From Comamonadaceae bacterium G21597-S1 (lineage in GTDB: Bacteria > Pseudomonadota > Gammaproteobacteria > Burkholderiales > Burkholderiaceae_C): a DNA stretch of 64,000 nt. The stretch covers positions 62,001-126,000 of the forward strand of contig JAPWHR010000007.1 in NCBI GenBank assembly GCA_027214345.1. Reading direction: 5' to 3'. Below the pieces are notes generated by a model that was not told the DNA's origin, did not search any database, and saw only the letters and a list, made by a program, of their open reading frames with translations. The translations under genes and the position numbers were made by a program. Positions 25,892-33,995 of this stretch are shown piece after piece (position 1 is the first letter of the stretch; each line of letters opens with the position of its first letter).

Positions 25892-26917
25892 TCACGACCT
25901 CTCTGGCAGGCCGCGCTCCGCCAGCATGACGCTGCGCGCATAGTTCTGACCCGCGAGCTGAAACCCGCGGACGTTGGCAAACATCGGCTCCTTGACCTCC
26001 TGGATCCGATGCTTCGGGAACGCCGCCTTGACCGCCTTGCGAAACAGGAACGCACCGCCCCCGACCAGGATGATGTTCTGCAGCCGGTGCGGCTCCTCGA
26101 TCCATTCCAGCATGCCGACCACCGCCTGCTCGGCGACGTTCTCGGCAATCGCAAGATGCTGCTTGAGGTCATACGGCTTTTGAAACATCGTCAAAGGCTT
26201 GCCGGTGCGCAGCGCCAGGTCGATGGCATCGTAGTTGCGGAACTGGACCCCGGCAGCCCGTGAGATCTCCAGAGCCAGAGCCCGCAGGACATCCGACATA
26301 CCCCGATTCAGCGAGTGGCTCTGCTTCTGCACCAGACGAGTACCGCGCGCCACCAGCCAGTCGAAGGTCCGCGCGCCCGGATCGATGATCAAGCTCTCCT
26401 CCTTGGCGATGGTGGCCATCTTCTGGTTCTCGGTCGCAAATTGCACCAGCGCACCCTGGGGTTGGGCCACTGCCAGCGCCTTTGCTACGGTCACCACCCT
26501 ACCCGCGCCCACATCGTGCTCCCCGGCCATCGCCTTCTCCAATGAAGCCTTCCTGCTTGCCAGCAGCGACACGGGCAGTCCCACTACCATCAGGTCGATG
26601 TGGCTGAGCTTCATCATGCCCAACGCCCCTCGGTAAAACGCCATGTATTCCGGCGAGTCGGTGTAGCCGTCATGCAATTGCCTGGCGCGGAACGTGTCGG
26701 CGGCCAGCGCGACATCCGGCCCCACCTCGTAGAACAGGTTCCCGATCGGGATACTCACCGTCTTTCTTCGTTCTCCCGGCTCCCAAGCTGGCGTCAAACC
26801 AGATGACGCATAAGCAACGGAAGGGAAGCTGGCGCATCGGATTTCGGTGGGCGTGGCATGGGTGACAAACTTGGTGTTGCCAGACCCCACATCCACCGCC
26901 CTGACGATCAATTCCAT
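25892..26917 (-). CDS. ParM/StbA-like actin ATPase (PRTRC system protein D type)
   Basis: The 341-residue protein belongs to the actin/ParM family. Phosphate loop 1 is VRAVDVGSGNTKFV, phosphate loop 2 is SLIIDPGARTFDWL and the adenosine motif is NIILVGGGAFLFRKAV. Stretches IRCASFPSVAYASS, FYEVGPDVALAADTFRARQL and VQKQSHSLNRGMSDVLR are characteristic of the PRTRC-D branch. Such proteins form filaments that segregate plasmids or integrative elements. The ATG at 26917 has an AGGAG site. Other PRTRC genes are not in the window. Confidence 0.85.
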   Translation of the reverse strand: MELIVRAVDVGSGNTKFVTHATPTEIRCASFPSVAYASSGLTPAWEPGERRKTVSIPIGNLFYEVGPDVALAADTFRARQLHDGYTDSPEYMAFYRGALGMMKLSHIDLMVVGLPVSLLASRKASLEKAMAGEHDVGAGRVVTVAKALAVAQPQGALVQFATENQKMATIAKEESLIIDPGARTFDWLVARGTRLVQKQSHSLNRGMSDVLRALALEISRAAGVQFRNYDAIDLALRTGKPLTMFQKPYDLKQHLAIAENVAEQAVVGMLEWIEEPHRLQNIILVGGGAFLFRKAVKAAFPKHRIQEVKEPMFANVRGFQLAGQNYARSVMLAERGLPERS

Positions 26918-27433
26918 AGAGCACACTCCTATGTTGGTTGAATAGCTGCCAGCATCGAACCTGCGAGCGGCAGATACCACACAGATTCCGGCGCCGCGCC
27001 ATGCCGTTTCACGACCAGCCGGGTTTCGCTGTCACTGCGATCAACCTGCAAATGCCTTGAACTGCCAGTCCAGGTCGACCTGCCAACCGGCCGATATCCA
27101 TGTCTGTCAGTACGGTGTCACGACAAGTCGGGTCGTCAACCCCGCATATGGCTGCGCCAGACGATCACCTGGCGGGTCTTGCTGGTTCGAGAAATTGCAC
27201 CGTTGGGACCAGAGGCGCAGCTTTTGCCTGTCAACCCCGCTCCCAGCCTGGGTCCGTCCTTGGTTGGTGCAATAAATCCCCCTCACCACAACTTTGCAAT
27301 CTGTCAACTGCCACCAGAAACTCCCGCCCAAGTGCCAGTAATGCAGCACCCGGCCGTTGACGCACAAATCACACTGTTGTCAACTACGGTTTCCTGCTGG
27401 CCCTCCTGGCCAGGCTCCGTCGAGGAGCCAAAG

Positions 27434-27453
27434 GCGTCGCAGTCGTTACCTGC
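27434..27453 (+). promoter_or_regulatory. element motif copy 1 (GCGTCGCAGTCGTTACCTGC)
   Basis: This exact copy of a 20-bp motif recurs at 31093 (exact) and 33873 (one mismatch), each time on the plus strand in the gap before a transcription unit of the maintenance block. It is a candidate promoter or regulator-binding site. It lies 690 bp before the Integrase_1-type gene. Confidence 0.6.
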
Positions 27454-27973
27454 ACTTCCCCTCTGGCCGTCTCGAACGGCCGTTGGCTTCACCCTGGAGG
27501 TGAGGCACCGAAGGTCCCCTCCTTCGAAGAATCCACCGTGTGGCCCCGCCGGCGCGTTGCGCCGGGCGTACCCGATACGCGCCACGCGGTGGAGATGAAG
27601 ATCGGCAGCGCTTGACGCTGCCGACGCATTCCGTCATCCAGTGAGCACGCGCCCTTGTGGCGCGGCCTGCGGTCGTGTTGGCCCCCATCGGGCTCCCCGC
27701 ATCGTCTTCGCTCGCGCTCTGTGCACCGCCCTGGACTACCGGTCAGGGGTGGCCCCATGCCAGCGGATGGCTCTTTGAATTTCGGCCTGATCCACCTGCT
27801 CAGGCGAGGCTTGACCTCGCCGACCGCCGATCGCACATGCCCCGGAGGCCTGGCGTCGGCAAGACAGCCCATGAATGCAGAAATGCATGAACGGGCCGGA
27901 TCAAACTGTTTGCATTTTTAAGAACGACCGGGTCGTGTCGCGCATGTCGCACCGCACGACAAAACTTCTGGGC

Positions 27974-28051
27974 CGGTGCCGCGGGATCGTGGTCCCCGCG
28001 GCACCGAGACAACTGAACCACGCCGCCGGCGGACCGTGCAACCGGTCCGCC
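27974..28051. promoter_or_regulatory. two strong hairpins in the leader of the recombinase gene
   Basis: CGGTGCCGCGGG/CCCGCGGCACCG (27974-27985 with 27995-28006) is a perfect 12-bp stem, and GGCGGACCG/CGGTCCGCC (28028-28036 with 28043-28051) a perfect 9-bp stem. Neither has a T-run. They lie about 90-170 bp before the ATG and could be leader RNA structure or protein sites. Confidence 0.5.
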
Positions 28052-28142
28052 GTCCGAATCATTTCTTGCAACCAACACGGCGAGCCAGGCAGTAGCCGCG
28101 GCACGCCTCTTCAGAACCATCGACACGACAAAAGAGATCTCT

Positions 28143-29357
28143 ATGCCACACCGCAACCCGCAGCAACCATCGAGCGACCAAGGTCCGCGTGTTCACAAGA
28201 ACTCCTCCCGCTTGCTCCAACACCAACCGGCGCGCAGGCAGGACTGGGGATCCTTGTCTGCCCAGGAGATCCTGGCGCGCAACCTGCCCGGAAAATCGGA
28301 TCCGCTGCAGGTCCTCGAGGTCCTGCTCGAACTCTTCAACACCCGGCACACCGCGCTCAACAAGACCGTTTCGCACAAGACCCGCCATGAACGTGCCCTT
28401 TTCCTGCGCCGGTTCTTCCGCGACCTCAAGACCAGGGCCGGATTCAACACGGTGCCCGACCCGCGCAACCTGGGTCACCGGCACATCCAGGCCATGGTCA
28501 CGCTCTGGCAGCACGAGGCGCTCGCTCCAGCCACGATCCAGACCTACCTGAGTTTTCTGCGCGGACTCACGAGCTGGTTATCCAAGCCGGGACTCGTGCG
28601 CGCCCCTGGACACTATGGACTGGAGCCGGATGCGTACCAGCGACATGAGAACGCCAGCCACGACAAAAGCTGGTCCGCCAAGGGCATCGATGCCACAACC
28701 GTGATCGATCGGATCTGCGAATTCGATATCCACGTCGGCGCGTCCCTGCGCCTGATGCACGCGTTTGGATTGCGGCGCAAGGAATCTGTCCAGGTGCGCC
28801 CCTATGTCCATGTCCAGCCATTCGAGCACACCGGCCTGCCGGAACATCTCAAGGAATCGGAGAACTACCTCTGGGTCAAAGGCAAAGGCGGCAGGGTGCG
28901 CTGGCTTGCGATCAGCACCACGGCGCAACGGGGGGCGATCGCCTTCGCGCAGTCCCTGGTGCGCAACCGTACCGCCCCGATCGGCCATCCGGATCGCGAC
29001 CTCAGGGCCAACCTGCGGCGCCTGGACTATGCACTGGCGCGATTCGGCCTGACCCGCGCGGCGCTTGGCGTGACCGCGCACGGCCTGCGACACCAGGCGC
29101 TCAATGATGCGTACGAGCTCCACAGCGGCACATCGTCACCGATACGCGGCGGCGGAAACGTCTCGCGGCAAGTCGACCAAGCGGCGAGATACAAGGTCTC
29201 TGGCCTTGCCGGCCATGCGCGACTCAGAGCCGCTGGTGCGTATGTCGGCAGCCGTCCGCGGCAGCAAGCCCCGTCGCATCAAGAAACAGACGCCCCTCGT
29301 GATGCTTCGCCCGTGCCCGAGCCGGACCCAGCAGACAAGCACGCGCGCCCCGCGTGA
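28143..29357 (+). CDS. Integrase_1-type tyrosine recombinase
   Basis: The 404-residue protein resembles ICE- and plasmid-borne integrase-domain proteins (Phage_integr_N plus Integrase_1). The N-terminal core-binding part includes HERALFLRRFFRDLKTRAGF. The catalytic part has Arg in AFGLRRKESVQVRP, Lys in VKGKGGRVRWL, the H-x-x-R box HGLRHQALN, a G-H box in GLAGHARLR and a Tyr in AGAYVG, so all active-site residues appear present. It may resolve element multimers or act in excision; it is not beside an att-like tRNA end. Confidence 0.82.
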   Translation: MPHRNPQQPSSDQGPRVHKNSSRLLQHQPARRQDWGSLSAQEILARNLPGKSDPLQVLEVLLELFNTRHTALNKTVSHKTRHERALFLRRFFRDLKTRAGFNTVPDPRNLGHRHIQAMVTLWQHEALAPATIQTYLSFLRGLTSWLSKPGLVRAPGHYGLEPDAYQRHENASHDKSWSAKGIDATTVIDRICEFDIHVGASLRLMHAFGLRRKESVQVRPYVHVQPFEHTGLPEHLKESENYLWVKGKGGRVRWLAISTTAQRGAIAFAQSLVRNRTAPIGHPDRDLRANLRRLDYALARFGLTRAALGVTAHGLRHQALNDAYELHSGTSSPIRGGGNVSRQVDQAARYKVSGLAGHARLRAAGAYVGSRPRQQAPSHQETDAPRDASPVPEPDPADKHARPA

Positions 29358-29403
29358 AATCCGGCACCTCCATAGCGGACGTCAACTGGCTACCATTGCA
29401 GCC

Positions 29404-29733
29404 ATGCCGCCACTTTTCGAGATCGAGCATCTGTTCTGCGCGCCCAGTGGATACCTGGCCGAGATCCGCAGGCTCGATCGCGATCCCGCGGCGCCCAAGT
29501 CGGACATCTACCAATGGTTGTGGATCGAGGACGGCGCTGTCCAGGCACTGCGATTCGTCGCGATGGCCCGCGACCAGGTCGAGCGACGGATCTTCCGGGA
29601 AGCGCAACTGCAATTCGACGACAACCGCGGCGAACTGTGCTGGACCGGCAGCGAACCGATAGCCCTCACGCCGCTGCTGTCCAGGAGCCTGCCAGCCCCT
29701 TTGACCCAACTGGTCAACCTGCACCTGACCTGA
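29404..29733 (+). CDS. uncharacterised protein of the maintenance block
   Basis: The 109-residue soluble protein opens MPPLFEIEHLFCAPSGYLAE and continues with alternating strands (YQWLWIEDGAVQALRFVAMA). I know no family for it. It lies 46 bp after the recombinase gene on the same strand. No ribosome site is obvious. Confidence 0.5.
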   Translation: MPPLFEIEHLFCAPSGYLAEIRRLDRDPAAPKSDIYQWLWIEDGAVQALRFVAMARDQVERRIFREAQLQFDDNRGELCWTGSEPIALTPLLSRSLPAPLTQLVNLHLT

Positions 29734-29843
29734 CACTCCAGCAGCGGCGCCACGGCCGGCGCCGCCAGCCAGGCCCGAAATCCACGCCGATCCCACGCGA
29801 TTGTTCATGTCGCCACACAAGGTGACGGACCTAGCCTGCGGGC

Positions 29844-30512
29844 ATGACCACCTGCCACCAAAACCCCGCCCCTGCCACACCCATCCTCCTCGCCCATCCA
29901 CCCTTCCAGTTCAGTATCCGGTTTCGCAGACTGCACGAACTGGACCGCCAATTGGCCACCGCAAGCCGCGACAAGCGCACAGGCGATCCAGGCTCTAATT
30001 CGTACGAGCCAGACTCTGCCCCAACGTCGCCAGCGCCATCACTACCGTCCCGGTCATCGTCACGCGCACCACGCAGCGAAAGGAGGCGGCCGTTTGCCGT
30101 CGACTGTCATGTCCTGCTCGCGTTGCAGGACCTGGGCGGAATCAGCCGCCGGCACGGACGCCCCGGCGTCGATGCGGCGCTGCTGCACCTGTGCTCAACG
30201 CTGCTGCAACATGTCCGGCGCTCGGATGCACTGACAAGGCTGAACGGCGGCATGTTCGCACTGGTGCTACCGCAGACCCGGGTCATGGATGTCTTCGACG
30301 TGCTTGAGCATCTGCGACGCGTCGTGCTGGCGTGCCCACTGGCCTTCGATGGGCAGCACGTGCGACTGCAGTTCTGGGCCGGCGTCACCGAGCGGCGCCA
30401 GCATGAAAGCCTGTGCGAATCGATGCCACGCGCATGCGCGGCGCTGCAAAGCGCCAGACGCACAGGAAAGGCCTGCACCCATTGGCAGGCGCCCCATCGC
30501 ACACACGGGTAA
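29844..30512 (+). CDS. degenerate GGDEF-domain protein
   Basis: The 222-residue protein has a disordered, Pro/Ser-rich N-terminal half and a C-terminal domain with the GGDEF fold order: LALQDLGGISRRHGRPGVDA, CSTLLQHVRRSDALTRL and LNGGMFALVLPQT. The active-site loop reads N-G-G-M-F where G-G-D-E-F is needed, so the acidic metal ligands are missing and one residue is deleted. It cannot make c-di-GMP by the known mechanism and may instead sense nucleotides or bind partners. Confidence 0.65.
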   Translation: MTTCHQNPAPATPILLAHPPFQFSIRFRRLHELDRQLATASRDKRTGDPGSNSYEPDSAPTSPAPSLPSRSSSRAPRSERRRPFAVDCHVLLALQDLGGISRRHGRPGVDAALLHLCSTLLQHVRRSDALTRLNGGMFALVLPQTRVMDVFDVLEHLRRVVLACPLAFDGQHVRLQFWAGVTERRQHESLCESMPRACAALQSARRTGKACTHWQAPHRTHG

Positions 30513-30825
30513 CGGCGGCGACGATGTCCCGCATCGATCGGACGCCCGAGGCGGCCACCACGTGCGTACAAGGACATCTTCACGGGCCCGCTTGATCTCC
30601 TCTCCCGCACCACACCTGTTCGCCGATCGGCGCCGACAACAACACACCGACCCGATCAACTGAAACGACGACTCAGAACCGCCACCATCACGACGGTCGC
30701 CGCGTGCACGCCCCGATTCCGAGATCATTCCGTTCTTCCCGGACAACAGCACCCTTTTGCCGAAATTTCGGGCGCACTAGGCGCAAGCCGCGACCGGCAT
30801 GGCGCTAGCCCGTTTGTCCAACAAC

Positions 30826-30860
30826 TTATCCACAGGTTTTTCGACCTGTTCAGTGGATAA
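30826..30860. other. paired DnaA boxes in a palindrome (candidate replication origin)
   Basis: A perfect consensus DnaA box TTATCCACA (30826-30834) faces an inverted box TTATCCACT (minus strand, 30852-30860). Between them AGGT and ACCT form an inner inverted repeat. The arrangement in a long gene-free stretch suggests a vegetative or transfer-linked origin. No initiator gene is in view. Confidence 0.5.
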
Positions 30861-31092
30861 CTCGAAAGCGCGCAACACGTTGACAGACACTGCGACGGCC
30901 GGCAAGACGAGCGCTTGCCACCGACAAACACCGGCGTGAAGCGCCAACTGACCGTGGCAATACGGCAGCGGCCCGGCCAACACATTGCGCGACCCGGCAC
31001 GCATGCGCCACACTGCAGGTGCTTCCCGCAGGCATCGCGTCTGCACAGCCTTCACCCGGGAGCCGACTCCCGCTGAAGTCCAGCCCCCGCTG

Positions 31093-31112
31093 GCGTCGCA
31101 GTCGTTACCTGC
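31093..31112 (+). promoter_or_regulatory. element motif copy 2 (GCGTCGCAGTCGTTACCTGC)
   Basis: Identical over 20 bp to copy 1. It lies 278 bp before the 59-codon gene, with a hairpin in between. Confidence 0.6.
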
Positions 31113-31321
31113 CACCACACGCGTGCGCCGGCATCAGCACCGGCACCAACCAGGCGCCACGAGCGCCCGGCAAGCAAACGGCAGGAGCACCCGCGCCTGT
31201 CCCGTCCAGAACGCGTTCCGCGTCTGCAATACAGGCCCGGACTCGCGCAAAGAACCTTCGATCGGCCATGCGAATGGCCGGTCGATCCGTCGTTCGAACG
31301 CCACGCGTCGAACATTCCCGC

Positions 31322-31344
31322 ATGGGGAACCCCAAGTTCCCCAT
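31322..31344. promoter_or_regulatory. leader hairpin before the 31.39-kb gene
   Basis: ATGGGGAAC and GTTCCCCAT form a perfect 9-bp stem with a 5-nt loop, 46 bp before the ATG. A similar GGGAAC/GTTCCC hairpin precedes the RadC-like gene. Confidence 0.5.
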
Positions 31345-31390
31345 CGGTGGGAGCGGTGTTCCCTTTCACCACCTGAAGGAGAGCACCACC

Positions 31391-31570
31391 ATGATTGCAG
31401 TTCCTGCATCGCACCATCCGCGCGCCATCATTGGCGTGCTGCTTGGAGGATCCGGCCGCCCGCTGGGTCGCCAGGTCATCCAACGCCGAGTCGCAGCGCT
31501 GCTGCGCCCGGCGGCCATGGACCCGCAACGGGTCTGCGGCGTGCCCACCGGCACGGCACACCGGAGCTGA
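31391..31570 (+). CDS. small basic protein, uncharacterised
   Basis: The 59-residue basic protein (MIAVPASHHPRAIIGVLLGG...) has an AAGGAG ribosome site 10 bases before its ATG. The next gene begins 5 bp after its stop. I recognise no family; the start signal and tight spacing are the evidence. Confidence 0.45.
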   Translation: MIAVPASHHPRAIIGVLLGGSGRPLGRQVIQRRVAALLRPAAMDPQRVCGVPTGTAHRS

Positions 31571-31575
31571 GCACC

Positions 31576-31770
31576 ATGCTGCTCGAGTTCTACCGCAAGC
31601 GCGTCGCCGCGATGGTGATCGAGCTCACGCGCGAGGATCCCCATGTGGTCAAGCTGGTGATCGCGCGCCTGCGCAAGGCAGGCGACATCGCCCCCGACGA
31701 TCTGGTCTACCTCGACAGGATCGCCGACAAGTGGATCCGCATCGCGCGCGCCAACCGCGCAAAGGCCTGA
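31576..31770 (+). CDS. small helical protein, uncharacterised
   Basis: The 64-residue protein is helical and charged (MLLEFYRKRVAAMVIELTRE..., ending DKWIRIARANRAKA). It begins 5 bp after the previous stop behind GGAGCTGAGC and is followed by a strong hairpin. No family is recognised. Confidence 0.5.
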   Translation: MLLEFYRKRVAAMVIELTREDPHVVKLVIARLRKAGDIAPDDLVYLDRIADKWIRIARANRAKA

Positions 31771-31775
31771 CGCCA

Positions 31776-31804
31776 GCCCCCAGCCCCTCCTCGGGGCTGG
31801 GGGC
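31776..31804 (+). terminator. terminator-like hairpin
   Basis: GCCCCCAGCCCC and GGGGCTGGGGGC form a perfect 12-bp GC-rich stem with a 5-nt loop directly after the stop of the 64-codon gene. There is no T-run, so termination may be partial. Confidence 0.6.
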
Positions 31805-31971
31805 ATGGTGTCAATGGCCGCCAATCCGCAGCGCTTCGCAGCAACCCGCAGCAGTTCGCACCAGCCTGGCAAGCCTTTGCACCAGGCACAGACCAGAGCC
31901 TCCCAATCCACCCGGACCACATCCACGCGCCACGGCGCCAGTGTGTCCGACCCACTTCCCGGAGCACCACC

Positions 31972-32499
31972 ATGTACCCCGAAAAATCGGCGCTACCGCG
32001 CGCCAAACGTCCCGCGATCGAACGCGAGGAAGAAAAAGCCTGGATCCGCTTCTACCAGCGGGTCGACGCCGATCCGGTGCTTGCCGCCGAGATCCTGGCC
32101 CAGCTCGACAGCGATGCCGAACTGCGGCGCCGGCACAGTGCGCTGTACCTGTGCTGCAGGCAGTCGCTGAATGCCCACCAGGCGCGCAGCGCCCGCAACC
32201 GGCAGGTCGCAGCCGCGCTGCGCTGGACGGCGCGCCGACTGTTTGTCGTGCCACTGGCGGTGCTGGTGCGTGCCACGGCCCAGGGCTGGCGCCGCAGCGG
32301 CGCCGTCGCACTGGCCCTGCTGCCACCGTCGCCCGCCGAACCGGCACGCGCCAAGGTCGAGGACCTGCTGCGCACGTCGGATGTAGCCGCCGCCCGGGTG
32401 GCTTTTCAGGAGACGGCTGCGGGCACACCTGCGGACCGCGAGCCCGACGCAGCAGGCACCGGCACTGCGTCGCCAACACAACGCGCCGGCGCCGCATGA
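31972..32499 (+). CDS. uncharacterised protein of the maintenance block
   Basis: The 175-residue protein has a charged helical N-terminal half (EREEEKAWIRFYQRVDADPV), one moderately hydrophobic stretch (RRLFVVPLAVLVRA) that may be membrane-associated, and an Ala/Thr-rich tail. The ATG has GGAG 8 bases upstream. I know no family. Confidence 0.52.
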   Translation: MYPEKSALPRAKRPAIEREEEKAWIRFYQRVDADPVLAAEILAQLDSDAELRRRHSALYLCCRQSLNAHQARSARNRQVAAALRWTARRLFVVPLAVLVRATAQGWRRSGAVALALLPPSPAEPARAKVEDLLRTSDVAAARVAFQETAAGTPADREPDAAGTGTASPTQRAGAA

Positions 32500-32646
32500 G
32501 TCATTCGGCGGCCCGGTACGGACGCATGCCACCCGATCCCAGCGCCAACCCGGCCTGGCGGTTCGTGGTGGCCCGGCCGCCGTGGCCGCCGGGGCCAACC
32601 CTGCGGCCAAACAAAACCTTCCACACCAATCCTGTCTGGAGAAACC

Positions 32647-33246
32647 ATGATGAATCCGATACTCACGACCTTGCGCGCGATCGAGCAACGCGCTGAACGT
32701 GCCATCGACCACGAACTGCAAACCATGATGCAGGAGATCCTCGCATTGCGCACCTCCCTGGTCCTGGGCGAGCGCAGCGAAGCCGACAGCCTGTTGATCA
32801 AGCTCGACCGCTTGCTCAGCGCGCACACCACACGCGCTGACGGCGCCAGCACGCAGACTCCAGCTGCCAGCAGCGGCAGCCTGCGCGCCATGGAGTGCCG
32901 GCAGTCGCCCGATATCGTCTACCAGGCCAGCTTCTTCGATCCGCAGTTCGGCTCGCTCGAAGACGTGATTGCCGCCAGTTCATTCGACTGCGCGGTGCAG
33001 ACCGCGTTCAGCCGGTTGCAGGAGGGTGTCGACTGCACGGTCGACGCCAGTTGGAGCCAGGGCCGCGGGCGCCTGGAAGTCCAGACCCTGGACGGCATCA
33101 TCATCGCCAGCGTGCAGGCGGCCCCCGCCACCGTGGTGGCGGTGCATCCGTCCATCGTGCAGGCCTGCCAGGCCCTGCGCGATGGCGAGACCATTCTCAG
33201 CCAGGCGCAGTTCGCACAGGCGCTGCTCGAGCGCGCGACGCTGTAG
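32647..33246 (+). CDS. uncharacterised protein of the maintenance block
   Basis: The 199-residue soluble protein has an N-terminal helical region (about residues 1-65, possibly coiled coil) and a strand-rich C-terminal half (VYQASFFDPQFGSLEDVIAA, RLEVQTLDGIIIASVQ). A CTGGAGA site precedes the ATG. No family is recognised. Confidence 0.55.
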   Translation: MMNPILTTLRAIEQRAERAIDHELQTMMQEILALRTSLVLGERSEADSLLIKLDRLLSAHTTRADGASTQTPAASSGSLRAMECRQSPDIVYQASFFDPQFGSLEDVIAASSFDCAVQTAFSRLQEGVDCTVDASWSQGRGRLEVQTLDGIIIASVQAAPATVVAVHPSIVQACQALRDGETILSQAQFAQALLERATL

Positions 33247-33300
33247 CGGCATGACGAATGGCGCACGGCGCAAGGCCAAACCGACCTGCGCCGCTGCGCA

Positions 33301-33516
33301 TCACAACGCGCGCCGGCACAAATCGATCTCGCGGTCGATCAGCCAGTGCAGGAACCGGGTCTCCTCGGAGTGGCCCCAGTAGAACGCCTTGCAGCGTGCC
33401 ACGTAGGCATCGAGGTCGCCCAGACAACGGATGCCCTCGGGCTCGATGTCCGTCAGATGCGTGAGGCGGGTGATCTCGTTGCGCGTGAGTCGAATCTGCT
33501 GTCCCAGGCACAGCAT
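33301..33516 (-). CDS. small uncharacterised protein
   Basis: The 71-residue protein begins MLCLGQQIRLTRNEITRLTH and ends with a helix LHWLIDREIDLCRRAL. I chose the ATG at 33516 because GGGGAG lies 7 bases before it; a longer frame from 33558 has no such signal. It is on the strand opposite to its neighbours. No family is recognised. Confidence 0.5.
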   Translation of the reverse strand: MLCLGQQIRLTRNEITRLTHLTDIEPEGIRCLGDLDAYVARCKAFYWGHSEETRFLHWLIDREIDLCRRAL

Positions 33517-33872
33517 GGCAGGCTCCCCAGTGGTGTCGTGAAGGCGATGGTGCCGCATCGCAGCGCACCTGTCACCGGGTTTTCAGCACCAATCTGCAAC
33601 AGACCGCAAGACGATGTCAAGTGTCATTGCCGGCACACTGCAATGGCACTGCAGTGACAGTACGCGGCGCCCCGTCACCGGGCCGTGGCGTCGCAGCCAC
33701 AACCTGCCAGGCGACATGCAGGCTGCACCAACGCCATCGGCAAGATCCCCGGCCGCCAGGCGCAAATCGGTGTCAACCGGCGCCATCTGCTTGCGGTCGC
33801 GCGGTCGGCACTGCACAGTGAAGCCTTGCAGCTGACACGCCATCGTGGCGTGCATCCTCCGACAGCGCGTCG

Positions 33873-33892
33873 GCGTCGCAGTCGATACCTGC
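33873..33892 (+). promoter_or_regulatory. element motif copy 3 (one mismatch)
   Basis: It reads GCGTCGCAGTCGATACCTGC, differing from copies 1 and 2 only at the 13th base. It lies 103 bp before the RadC-like start. A weaker relative, GCGTCGCAGCCACAACCTGC, is at 33688-33707. Confidence 0.6.
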
Positions 33893-33901
33893 CCCTGCAC
33901 T

Positions 33902-33923
33902 GGCACATGCCGCGGCATGTGCC
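33902..33923. promoter_or_regulatory. 22-bp perfect palindrome before the RadC-like gene
   Basis: The half-site GGCACATGCCG is followed directly by its exact reverse complement. It is a good candidate for a dimeric regulator site, just downstream of motif copy 3. A GGGAAC/GTTCCC hairpin follows at 33932-33946. Confidence 0.55.
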
Positions 33924-33995
33924 TTCCCTTCGGGAACCCTGTTCCCCAAGGGAATGGCGTTCCCGCATCCGATATCCAACCGATTGGAGAACGCC

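Larger units (their letters stand above)
26918..28142. other. long non-coding region between ParM operon and recombinase gene
   Basis: No frame looks real. The first 250 bp, upstream of the ParM-like gene, hold two similar stretches, CACGACCAGCCGGGTT and CACGACAAGTCGGGTC, at about 27009-27024 and 27118-27133, a possible centromere. Further on are motif copy 1 at 27434-27453, a CGAAGG/CCTTCG hairpin at 27509-27526, and two strong hairpins near 28 kb. Confidence 0.5.
30513..31390. other. long non-coding region with origin-like features
   Basis: No convincing gene is present in 880 bp. It contains the DnaA-box palindrome at 30826-30860, motif copy 2 at 31093-31112 and an ATGGGGAAC/GTTCCCCAT hairpin at 31322-31344. 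Confidence 0.5.
33517..33995. other. non-coding leader region before the RadC-like gene
   Basis: It contains a degenerate motif copy at 33688-33708, motif copy 3 at 33873-33892, a 22-bp perfect palindrome at 33902-33923 and a hairpin at 33932-33946. No gene is seen. Confidence 0.5.

Noticed and set aside
32496-32696. A 66-codon frame starting in an ATGA overlap after the 31.97-kb gene
   Set aside because: It runs 50 bp into the following gene, is Pro/Arg-rich without features, and has no ribosome site of its own. The overlap may be chance.
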